Assembly: GCA_965208945.1 (NCBI GenBank)
Contig: OZ242366.1
Span: forward strand, 1-64,000
From: JAPPLB01 sp965208945
GTDB taxonomy: Bacteria > Acidobacteriota > Terriglobia > Bryobacterales > UBA6623
Direction: 5' to 3'
Length of the DNA stretch: 64,000 nucleotides
Of this stretch, positions 57,133-64,000 are shown one piece after another (position 1 is the first letter of the stretch; each line of letters opens with the position of its first letter). The notes under the pieces are model-generated. The model saw nothing but the letters and a program-made list of their open reading frames with translations. It made no database searches and was not told where the DNA came from. The position numbers and the translations under genes were made by a program.

Positions 57133-58220
57133 CGTCCCCGCGGGACCTCTCGCACTTTCACGGCGTCATTCTGGCGGGTGGGCACGGCACGCGGTTCTGG
57201 CCGCGGAGCCGCCGCGCTCTGCCCAAGCAACTGCTCTCCGTGGTGGGCGACCGGTCGTTGCTTCGACTGACCACGGAGCGGTTGAAGGGACTCGTCCCCC
57301 CCGAACGTTTGTGGGTGCTGACGAGCGAGGCGCTTTTCAAGAAGGTTCTGGGCGAACTCCCGGATGTACCCCGCGGGCAGGTGATCGCGGAGCCTGCGCC
57401 AAGAAATACAGGGCCTGCGATCGGGCTCGCTGCAAGGCTACTACTGCAGCGAGACCCGGACGCCGTTATGGGGGTATTTCCTTCGGATCACTTCATCAAC
57501 GGGGAGACCGAGTTTCGGAAAGTGCTGCAACGAGCCGTGCGGGCCGCAAATGAGAAGAGGCTGATTGTATTGGGCATTCCTCCGCGAGGACCCGAAACCG
57601 CCTACGGCTACATTCGATTCCCGTCAGGGGTCAAAGCCGGGACAGCGGATCTATTCCCGGTCGTACAGTTCGAAGAGAAACCCCCGGCAGCCAAGGCGAG
57701 GCGTTTCGTCCAGGAGGGCAACTACTTTTGGAATGCCGGCATGTTTGTGTGGCGGGCGAGTGCGATTACTGCCGCTATTGCGCAATTCATGCCTCGGACG
57801 GCCGAGGCCTTGTCGCGGTTGGCTCCACTGGCGTCGCGCGGGTTCACGGCATCGCTACGGCGTCACTACGGCGATTGCGAGAACCAATCCATCGACTATG
57901 GCGTGTTGGAGCACGCCAAGAATGTCCACGGATTCGCCTGTCCGGATTTTGGTTGGAACGACATGGGGAGTTGGGAAGCCGTCTACCAGCTACTGCGCGA
58001 AAAAGGCCGAAGAAGCGTCGGCCGGACTGCGATACATGAAATCGACTCCCACGGCAACTATGTCGAGGCCCCAGGCAAGCTCGCAGCATTGGTCGGCGTG
58101 AAGGATCTCATCGTAGTGGATACTCCGGATGCGTTGCTGGTCTGCTCGCGACAACAGGCTCAGCGCGTCTCGGATCTTGTGAAGGAGCTAGAGGCGGGGA
58201 AACGCGACGATCTGCTCTAG
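57129..58220 (+). CDS. manC: mannose-1-phosphate guanylyltransferase
   Basis: A 363-residue nucleotidyltransferase forming GDP-mannose from mannose-1-phosphate and GTP. The start GVILAGGHGTRFWPRSR has the nucleotide signature; AEPAPRNTGPAIGLA, GVFPSDHFI and VQFEEKP follow. It lacks the C-terminal isomerase domain. ATGA overlap with lepB suggests cotranscription, although the functions are unrelated. Confidence 0.93.
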   Translation: MTSPRDLSHFHGVILAGGHGTRFWPRSRRALPKQLLSVVGDRSLLRLTTERLKGLVPPERLWVLTSEALFKKVLGELPDVPRGQVIAEPAPRNTGPAIGLAARLLLQRDPDAVMGVFPSDHFINGETEFRKVLQRAVRAANEKRLIVLGIPPRGPETAYGYIRFPSGVKAGTADLFPVVQFEEKPPAAKARRFVQEGNYFWNAGMFVWRASAITAAIAQFMPRTAEALSRLAPLASRGFTASLRRHYGDCENQSIDYGVLEHAKNVHGFACPDFGWNDMGSWEAVYQLLREKGRRSVGRTAIHEIDSHGNYVEAPGKLAALVGVKDLIVVDTPDALLVCSRQQAQRVSDLVKELEAGKRDDLL

Positions 58221-58396
58221 CCTGCGGCAAAACCCTCGCTACATTCAAGCGACGATGCATCCCGGCTGAACTGCGTTGCTTCTCGGTCGAATAGGTCCAA
58301 TATGCTCCATGGTCGCGCCTTTCTAGCCGGGCACAGCGCCATTAGCGGTGCTATGCGGGCCGCTCTCGGTGCTACGCGGGATTTCACCACGGACCG

Positions 58397-59569
58397 CTAG
58401 GTCGGAAGAACCTTGGTGCCGCCGGAGATGAGCCGCTTCGCAATCGTTTGCAATTGCATGTTGCTTGTCCCTTCGTAGATGGTGCAGATCTTGGCGTCGC
58501 GGTAGAGCTTCTCAACCGGATACTCCTTCGTGAAGCCTACGCCTCCGAAGATGTCAACGGCCTGCGCGGCGACGCGGACAGCGGTTTCCGAAGCTGTCAG
58601 CTTGGCCATGGCGGCTTCGGCGAGAAAGGGTCTGCCGGCATCCTTGAGTCGAGCGGCGTTGTAGACGAGCAACCGGGCTGCTTCGATGTCGGACGCCATC
58701 TGCGCGAGCTGAAACTGAAGTCCCTGGAACTCTACGATGGGCTGCCCGAACTGCTTGCGCTCCCGCGCGTAGCGGAGAGCGTGGTCGAGCGCTGCCTCGG
58801 CTATGCCCAGAGCCTGCGCCCCGATTCCGATCCGGCCTTCGTTCAGAGTTTCGATGGCGATCTTGTAGCCCCTGCCTACCTCACCGAACAGATTCTCTTT
58901 CGGGACGCGGCAGGAGTCGAGGATCAGTTCGCAAGTTGACGATGCGCGGATGCCCAGCTTGTCCTCCTTCCTGCCGACAGAGAAACCGGGAAAACCGGGC
59001 TCGACGAGGAACGCGGTAATGCCGCGGTGGCCCGCTTCGGGGTTCAGGTTGGCGAATAGGATGAACAAACCGGCTTCCTGGGCGTTGGTTGTCCAGAGCT
59101 TGCGACCGCTGATTTCGTAGCGGTCTCCCCGATCATGCGCAGTGGTTGCCATTGCGAAGGCGTCGCTGCCCGAGCCGGCCTCGGAAAGGGCATAGGCACC
59201 GACGGTGTCCCGCGTCAGCTTCGTGAGATAGCGACGCTTCTGCTCGTCTGAAGCCCAATGAGAAAGGGCGTTCGCGACAAGAGTATTTTGGACATCGACA
59301 ATTACGGCAGCCGATGGATCGACCGTGGCAAGCGCTTCTACGGCCAGCACCGCCGTGAAGAATGAGCCCCCCTGTCCGCCGAATTCCTCTGGAACCTCGA
59401 TTCCCATCAAGCCCAATTCGAAGAACTCCTGAATGAGTTCGGGACGGAAGCGGCCTTCTTCATCCATTTCCCGGACATGCGGGCCGACGCGGTCGAGAGA
59501 AAAGCGCCGGACCGTGTCGAAAAAGAAGCGCTCTTCTTCGCTCAGATCTGTAAGGGCGCGTTGCGGCAT
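58397..59569 (-). CDS. acyl-CoA dehydrogenase
   Basis: A 390-residue protein from MPQRALTDLSEEE. FAD-binding blocks GAYALSEAGSGSDAFAMAT and FILFANLNPEAGHRGITAFLV are present, with RKQFGQPIVEFQGLQFQLAQ, IFGGVGFTKEYPVEKLYRDA, and the catalytic Glu in CTIYEGTSNMQLQTIA. It oxidises short or branched acyl-CoA esters and passes electrons to ETF. No ETF genes are near. Confidence 0.93.
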   Translation of the reverse strand: MPQRALTDLSEEERFFFDTVRRFSLDRVGPHVREMDEEGRFRPELIQEFFELGLMGIEVPEEFGGQGGSFFTAVLAVEALATVDPSAAVIVDVQNTLVANALSHWASDEQKRRYLTKLTRDTVGAYALSEAGSGSDAFAMATTAHDRGDRYEISGRKLWTTNAQEAGLFILFANLNPEAGHRGITAFLVEPGFPGFSVGRKEDKLGIRASSTCELILDSCRVPKENLFGEVGRGYKIAIETLNEGRIGIGAQALGIAEAALDHALRYARERKQFGQPIVEFQGLQFQLAQMASDIEAARLLVYNAARLKDAGRPFLAEAAMAKLTASETAVRVAAQAVDIFGGVGFTKEYPVEKLYRDAKICTIYEGTSNMQLQTIAKRLISGGTKVLPT

Positions 59570-60460
59570 CGGGAAGAGACCTGATTGTAGATCCAGGAGA
59601 GAAGAGGCGGACCCAAGACGACCCTGAGCCGGCCCCAAAAACCGAGTACATTGTTAGGGGCGCTCTCGATGTGATCGAGTGTTGCCGATGGGGTAGGACA
59701 GCACCCATTCGCCCATAAGACGGTCCCGCGCACTACGTAGCTCCCCACGCCGCAGGGAATGGACGGAACCTCGATCGACGGTGGCCGGGGTAGTCCATCA
59801 GTACAAATTGACGGCGATGATGGTGTTTCCTCCCAGCTTCTTCCGCGTCCAGTTTGACCATGTACCCATCGAAATCCTGATCGAACAAGAGGCCGCCGGG
59901 CGCGGTGGATATACCTGAGAGCCTCGTTCGAGAGCATGTCTTCATGCCAAGCAGAATGAATGTCAAGAAGGCCTGCATGTCTTGCTCTAGCCTGCATTTC
60001 TCATCACCCGACGGTCGAAGCACGCCATACGACCGCCAGGACTTCGTTGCGCTTGCTTGCCGTGCTCAACGTACTGTTCAAGTACGCCTGCGCGCGCCAA
60101 GCGGCTCGCGCCTCGTCCTGACGGCCCTCTCACCCACTTCGCCTCGCCACATGGTGAGAAATGCAGGCTAGCACGTGGTTACATCAGGACCGCCGCCTTG
60201 ATGCCCACCAAGTCCAGTCAATTCCACCGATCAATACAAACAGGGTGAGAACACCTGGGATCAACCAAGGCAGATGGTACAGAATCATCTCCATCATTTT
60301 CGCGGTCTCCGGGCTGTTCAGTCCCTTTTCTACCCGAGAGATCAGCCGGCAGGCCAAGCCATCTGCGTTCAGTCGTCAACAAGCGCCCCCTCTGGTTCGG
60401 TGCCCCCTCTGGTCTGACGAATCTCTTCCAGAAGCCAGCGAGTACAGTCCGGAACAACCT
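59570..60460. other. long intergenic region containing the intact 181-bp repeat
   Basis: No supported gene. It carries the intact 181-bp element with terminal inverted repeats (59,989-60,169) and otherwise unassigned sequence. A minus-strand frame at 59,542-59,997 has no protein-like features. Confidence 0.5.
59989..60169. repeat. intact 181-bp terminal-inverted-repeat element
   Basis: Ends AGCCTGCATTTCTCA and TGAGAAATGCAGGCT are complementary over 18 bases with one mismatch (base 16 of each end). The interior is GC-rich and holds GTACTGTTCAAGTAC and GCCTGCGCGCGCC. The same sequence, interrupted by the IS110 element, is found at 35,885 and 37,422. It resembles a non-autonomous MITE/REP-like unit; no ORF of its own. 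Confidence 0.8.
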
Positions 60461-61258
60461 TCAGTGTACGGAAGAAACGGCTTTTCCGCCTTCCTCCGAG
60501 AGTGGGTTGGCCGCCAGGGAAGAGTCGCCGGAGGTATCCGGCTCGGCGTCGGCAGGCGGTTGGTAATAAAGAATCCGGCCGCAGGATTCGCAGGTCACGA
60601 TTTCTTCGTTGCTACGAAGAATCTGGCTGAGTTGAGGCCTGAGAAGAACGTGGCAAGCCAGGCAGTGCTGCGCGTCGGCCGGGGCAACGGCAACTCCGCC
60701 GCGCGTCTTGTGGGTGTGGCTGTACGTGCGAAGGACGTTTTCCGAGATCGCCAGCGTCAATTCCTTACGACGCGCACGCTTGGAAGCCGCCTCCTTTTCG
60801 TCCTCGGCCACTCGCTCTTTCACTTTCGCCACCTCGCCGGCGACTTTCTCGCTCTCTTCTCCGAGAGCCGTTTCGGCTCTTGCGACGTTCTGTTCGAGGG
60901 ACTCGGATTCGACCATTTTGTCGAGAATGCGGTCTTCGACCTTGAGGATCTCTCCCTCGAGGAACTCGATCTCATGCTGGAAAGCGCGGAACTGCTGGTT
61001 CGTTTTGGCCTCTCCCATCTGTACTCGCAGATGGGAAATCTTCTGCTGAAGATCGGAAACCCTGCCCTCCAGATGCCGATGCGACCTGCGGTTTTCCTCT
61101 AGCGCGTTTTTGTCGGCTTGGAGAGCCTTCTTGTGGGATTCGAGCTGTCTTTCGATCCGGGCAATGTACTTGGGAAGGCGACTGATCTCAGCGTCGAGTT
61201 CGCGAATCCGATTGTCGAGTTCTTGCAGTTGCCGAACACGAGGCAGATCAGGATGCAT
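60461..61258 (-). CDS. coiled-coil protein with C-terminal zinc ribbon (CdsZ type)
   Basis: A 265-residue protein. Residues 1-185 are a long coiled coil (LQELDNRIRELDAEISRLPK, then QQFRAFQHEIEFLEGEI). At about 200-230 is CLACHVLLRPQLSQIL followed by VTCESCGRILYY, the four-cysteine zinc ribbon. This matches the zf-RING_7/CdsZ family found in many bacteria, of unclear molecular role (proposed nucleic-acid or chaperone-type). It follows murJ by 27 bp on the same strand. Confidence 0.87.
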   Translation of the reverse strand: MHPDLPRVRQLQELDNRIRELDAEISRLPKYIARIERQLESHKKALQADKNALEENRRSHRHLEGRVSDLQQKISHLRVQMGEAKTNQQFRAFQHEIEFLEGEILKVEDRILDKMVESESLEQNVARAETALGEESEKVAGEVAKVKERVAEDEKEAASKRARRKELTLAISENVLRTYSHTHKTRGGVAVAPADAQHCLACHVLLRPQLSQILRSNEEIVTCESCGRILYYQPPADAEPDTSGDSSLAANPLSEEGGKAVSSVH

Positions 61259-61285
61259 GACGGGCCCGAGACAAAGCGCTCTCTA

Positions 61286-62998
61286 TCATAACGCCTCGGA
61301 TGAAGAACCCGTCTGGGACGTCGTATGGCGGGCGAGACGTGCACGGATTGCCTGGCCGGCGACCTCCAGCTCGGAAACTCGAAATAGACGGCAAGCACCG
61401 AACAGGACACTGGCGCCGAGTGGGATCGAAACGGCCAAATCAAGGAGTCTGCCGAGGAAGGACGCCCCAAAAACCTGATGAACGAGGAAAGACGACGTGG
61501 CGCAAGCCGCGCACATCAAACCGGCGGCCAGTCCAATGAAAGTGATGCTCGACACCAGCCTGCGGCCGTGGATACCATCGATTCGCTTCCGCATGAACCA
61601 GAACAACACAAAAAAATTGAAGAAAGCAACGGTTGACGTCGAGAACGCCAAGCCGCCGTGCCCCCAGCCCAACACGCGCACGAAGGTCCAATTGAGCAGG
61701 TAGTTGATGAAGATGGAAGCCAGGCTCGTCAGCGCCGGGACGCGCACGTCGTCGAGCGCGTAGAAGGCCGGCGTGAGGACCTTGATTGCCGCGTAACCCG
61801 CCAGCCCGACGCAATACAGCGAAAGCGCGACCGCCGTCTGCTCGGTGTCTTCAGCCGTAAATGCGCCGTGCTGGTAGACCACTCCCACGACGGACCGGCT
61901 GAGCACAGCAAGGCCCGCCGCCGAGGGAATCGTCATCAGAAACACCAAGCCGAGCGAGTTCGCGAGAGTATCCCGGAACTCGTCGATCTGCCCCGCCCCT
62001 GCGCTACGCGAGATCGATGGCAGCGTGGCCGAAGCCACTGCCACACCAAAGAGCCCCAGCGGGAGTTGCATGAGCCGAAAGGCGTACCCCAACCATGAAA
62101 CAGGACCGTCGACCACTGTGCCAGCCGCGTCTGTGATCTGCGAAGCAAAAATGCTGTTGACAACGACGTTCACCTGCACGGCGGCGGCCCCCAGAACGGC
62201 GGGGCCCATGAGGCGCAGGACCTGGCGAATCCCAGGGTCGTTGTAACGGAAGTCAGGACGAAAGCGCAGCCCGATTCGCCGCAGACTGGGCCACTGCACC
62301 GCGTACTGCGCCAAGCCTCCGAGCAGAATGCCAATCGCCATCCCCGCGATGGGTTCCAGATCGAATCTTGGTCCCACGACGAACGCCAGCGTCAAACCGC
62401 AGACGATCGATGTGACATTCGCGAAGGCCGACGCGAGCGCGGGTATTCCGAACCGTCCTTTCGTATTCAAAACGCCCATGGCTTTCGCGGCCAGCGCCAT
62501 GAACAGCAGGAAAGGGATCATGATCCGGGTCAGCAGGACCGTCAGATCGCGCTTGCCCTCAATCTCGCCGAACCCCGGAAACATCGAGTCGACAATCGCT
62601 GGGGCAAACCAGGCCCCCAGCAGGCAAATCAGCAAAATGACGGGGACCAGCAAGCTTGCAAGGCGGTTGGACAATCGATATGCCTTGTCCTGGCCACCTT
62701 GAGAAAGGCACTGCGAGAATGTCGTGACGAAAGCCGCCGAGAGGGCGCCTTCCGCCAGAAGGTCGCGGAAGAGGTTGGGTATGCGGTACGCGGCCACGAA
62801 CGCGTCGTAGACCATGCCCGCACCAAAAAAACGCGCAAACACCACTTCGCGCACCAAGCCGGTTATGCGGCTCAAGAAAACCGCGCCGCTCACCACACCC
62901 GCCGACCGCACAATGCCGGCATGCGTCTGGTTCGGGGATTTATTTTTCGGGGAGGCGGCTCCGTCCCTCGTCGGAGCGGTTTCCAGAACGCTGGACAT
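61286..62998 (-). CDS. murJ: lipid II flippase MurJ
   Basis: A 570-residue membrane protein of the MVF/MOP family with about 14 helices. Hallmarks: SRITGLVREVVFARFFGAGM, YDAFVAAYRIPNLFRDLLAEGALSAAFV and GVLNTKGRFGIPALA. It moves lipid II across the inner membrane for peptidoglycan. Start at MSSVLETAPTRDG, a charged N-terminus before helix 1; the neighbouring partial gene ends 1 bp away, so they are cotranscribed. Confidence 0.96.
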   Translation of the reverse strand: MSSVLETAPTRDGAASPKNKSPNQTHAGIVRSAGVVSGAVFLSRITGLVREVVFARFFGAGMVYDAFVAAYRIPNLFRDLLAEGALSAAFVTTFSQCLSQGGQDKAYRLSNRLASLLVPVILLICLLGAWFAPAIVDSMFPGFGEIEGKRDLTVLLTRIMIPFLLFMALAAKAMGVLNTKGRFGIPALASAFANVTSIVCGLTLAFVVGPRFDLEPIAGMAIGILLGGLAQYAVQWPSLRRIGLRFRPDFRYNDPGIRQVLRLMGPAVLGAAAVQVNVVVNSIFASQITDAAGTVVDGPVSWLGYAFRLMQLPLGLFGVAVASATLPSISRSAGAGQIDEFRDTLANSLGLVFLMTIPSAAGLAVLSRSVVGVVYQHGAFTAEDTEQTAVALSLYCVGLAGYAAIKVLTPAFYALDDVRVPALTSLASIFINYLLNWTFVRVLGWGHGGLAFSTSTVAFFNFFVLFWFMRKRIDGIHGRRLVSSITFIGLAAGLMCAACATSSFLVHQVFGASFLGRLLDLAVSIPLGASVLFGACRLFRVSELEVAGQAIRARLARHTTSQTGSSSEAL

Positions 62999-64000
62999 TC
63001 AGGATTGGTTCAGGGCGCGGTCCAACAGGTGCAAGAACAGGCCGACATCGGTGACAACGCCGATTGCCTGGCCGGTCCCGCGATCGGAAACCTTCGTGAC
63101 AACAGCCGGATTGATATCAACGCAAATCAGCTTGATCCATGAGGGCATCATGTTGCCGGTAGCGATCGAATGCAGCATCGAACCCAGACAGACCACGAGG
63201 CCCGTACCTACGAGTTGCGCGGCGTAGGCCTCCTGCGCCTCATTCATGTCGGTGACGGTATCCGGGAGGGGACCGTCGTCTCGCAGACTACCGGCGAGAA
63301 CGAAGGGCACGTCGTTCTTGATGCACTCGTAGAAAATGCCGCTGTTGATGCTTCCGTTCTCGACCGCATGCCGGAGACCGCCCGCATGGTAGATCGTGTT
63401 GATTGCCCGCATGTGATTTCGGTGCCCGTGCTCGGCTTGGCGTCCGTCGGCGAGGCGGATACCCAGCGACGTTCCCAGTAGAGCAGCCTCCGCATCGTGC
63501 ACTCCGAGCGCATTGCCCGCCAGAATCGCATCAATGAATCCTCCGCGAATCAGGGAGGCGAGAGCGGTTTGCGCGCCTGTATGGACAACCACCGGTCCGG
63601 CAACAACCAGCACGCGCTTCCCTTCCTGCTTGTTCTGCCTGATGAGCGCCGCTGTCTGCTTGACCGCTGTTTCAACCTGGCGTTCCGACGAGACACCCTG
63701 CGACATGAAGGCGAATGCCAGCCGGTTACGTTCCTTGGATTCCGGCAAGACCCGGATGCCGTCATGGCCGCACACAACCTGGTCGCCCGCCCGGAGATCT
63801 CGCAAACGGTAACAGTAAGCTCCGCCGTCCGGAGCAACGACAATCGCAGCATCCATACGCTGCCTGCCAACGTCGACCCATTTCCCGGCAAGACGAACCT
63901 GCGTGCGGTGGTTCGTGCTCGAGTAGAAATCCAGTGGAGCACAGCGGTCGCGCTCGGCCGTGCGCAACGTGGCATCGTCTCCGTGAATCGTGCCGCAGCC
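62999..64000 (-). CDS. TIGR00300/LOR-SDH-type ornithine cyclodeaminase-domain protein (partial)
   Basis: At least 333 residues, open to the right edge, so the N-terminus is missing (the first visible TTG is within the frame). PLDFYSSTNHRTQVRLAGKW, FIDAILAGNALGVHDAEAAL and NDVPFVLAGSLRDDGPLPDT belong to the bifunctional arginine-dihydrolase/ornithine-cyclodeaminase (LOR/SDH) family, which handles ornithine or arginine with NAD. The C-terminus DINPAVVTKVSDRGTGQAIG is intact. It stops directly before murJ. Confidence 0.82.
   Translation of the reverse strand, partial: GCGTIHGDDATLRTAERDRCAPLDFYSSTNHRTQVRLAGKWVDVGRQRMDAAIVVAPDGGAYCYRLRDLRAGDQVVCGHDGIRVLPESKERNRLAFAFMSQGVSSERQVETAVKQTAALIRQNKQEGKRVLVVAGPVVVHTGAQTALASLIRGGFIDAILAGNALGVHDAEAALLGTSLGIRLADGRQAEHGHRNHMRAINTIYHAGGLRHAVENGSINSGIFYECIKNDVPFVLAGSLRDDGPLPDTVTDMNEAQEAYAAQLVGTGLVVCLGSMLHSIATGNMMPSWIKLICVDINPAVVTKVSDRGTGQAIGVVTDVGLFLHLLDRALNQS

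Noticed and set aside
59542..59997. Minus-strand frame of 151 codons
   Set aside because: It overlaps the start of the acyl-CoA dehydrogenase and part of the repeat; no domain, no ribosome-binding site and a random-like composition.

Overview
The window is GC-rich bacterial DNA with two parts: a plasmid-type conjugative element (about 140-29,840) and ordinary chromosome (about 29,840-64,000). The chromosomal genes suggest Acidobacteriota or a similar group. The clues are c-type heme/copper/TPR lipoproteins, twin-arginine-tagged enolase-superfamily and Gfo/Idh enzymes, hydantoinase-type genes and a class I IlvC. I infer this lineage from gene style, not from a marker gene.

Element, mostly minus strand. 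At its right end is a plasmid replication module: a RepA-type initiator, a DnaA box and six 23-24 bp iterons. Next come the pilus and motor genes virB2, virB3 and virB4. A DNA-processing block follows, with a Replic_Relax-like protein, a winged-helix protein and a RepB-type primase. It continues with a membrane spermidine-synthase-like protein, a small acidic protein and a 994-residue protein joining 14 ankyrin repeats to an ArdC antirestriction domain. A 490 bp non-coding stretch full of inverted repeats (possible oriT) precedes the coupling protein VirD4 and the ATPase VirB11. Then come a secreted zinc-protease candidate, a Pro/Thr-repeat secreted protein, virB9, a short VirB10-like paralog, virB10, virB5, virB6, virB8 and a run of very small membrane proteins. 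The left end holds two genes with long duplicated RNA leaders and a parA/ribbon-helix-helix partition pair with 8-bp-phased operator repeats. I recognised no integrase and no classical relaxase. The left junction may lie near position 140 or outside the window.

Chromosome. ilvBNC is read towards the element and is preceded by a clear attenuator: an Ile/Val/Leu-rich leader peptide and a terminator. Next are a heme-copper-TPR lipoprotein (a paralog lies at 51.7-53.8 kb), an IS1111-type IS110 element inserted in a 181 bp repeat, and a sugar/nucleoside ABC ATPase. Then come hydantoinase A/B with a small zinc protein, tRNA-Asn, a Tat-tagged glucarate dehydratase-like enzyme and an MFS / dead-protease PDZ / antiporter operon. 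The last part carries a Tat-tagged Gfo/Idh protein, AlkD, a pyrimidine-dimer glycosylase, a flavin split-barrel protein and tRNA-Leu. It ends with lepB-manC, an acyl-CoA dehydrogenase, a zinc-ribbon coiled-coil protein, murJ and a partial ornithine cyclodeaminase-type gene.

The most unusual items are the twin leaders that can hide their ribosome-binding sites by covarying stems, the ankyrin-ArdC fusion, the recurring hairpin motif in the element, and the transposon inserted in a repeat.
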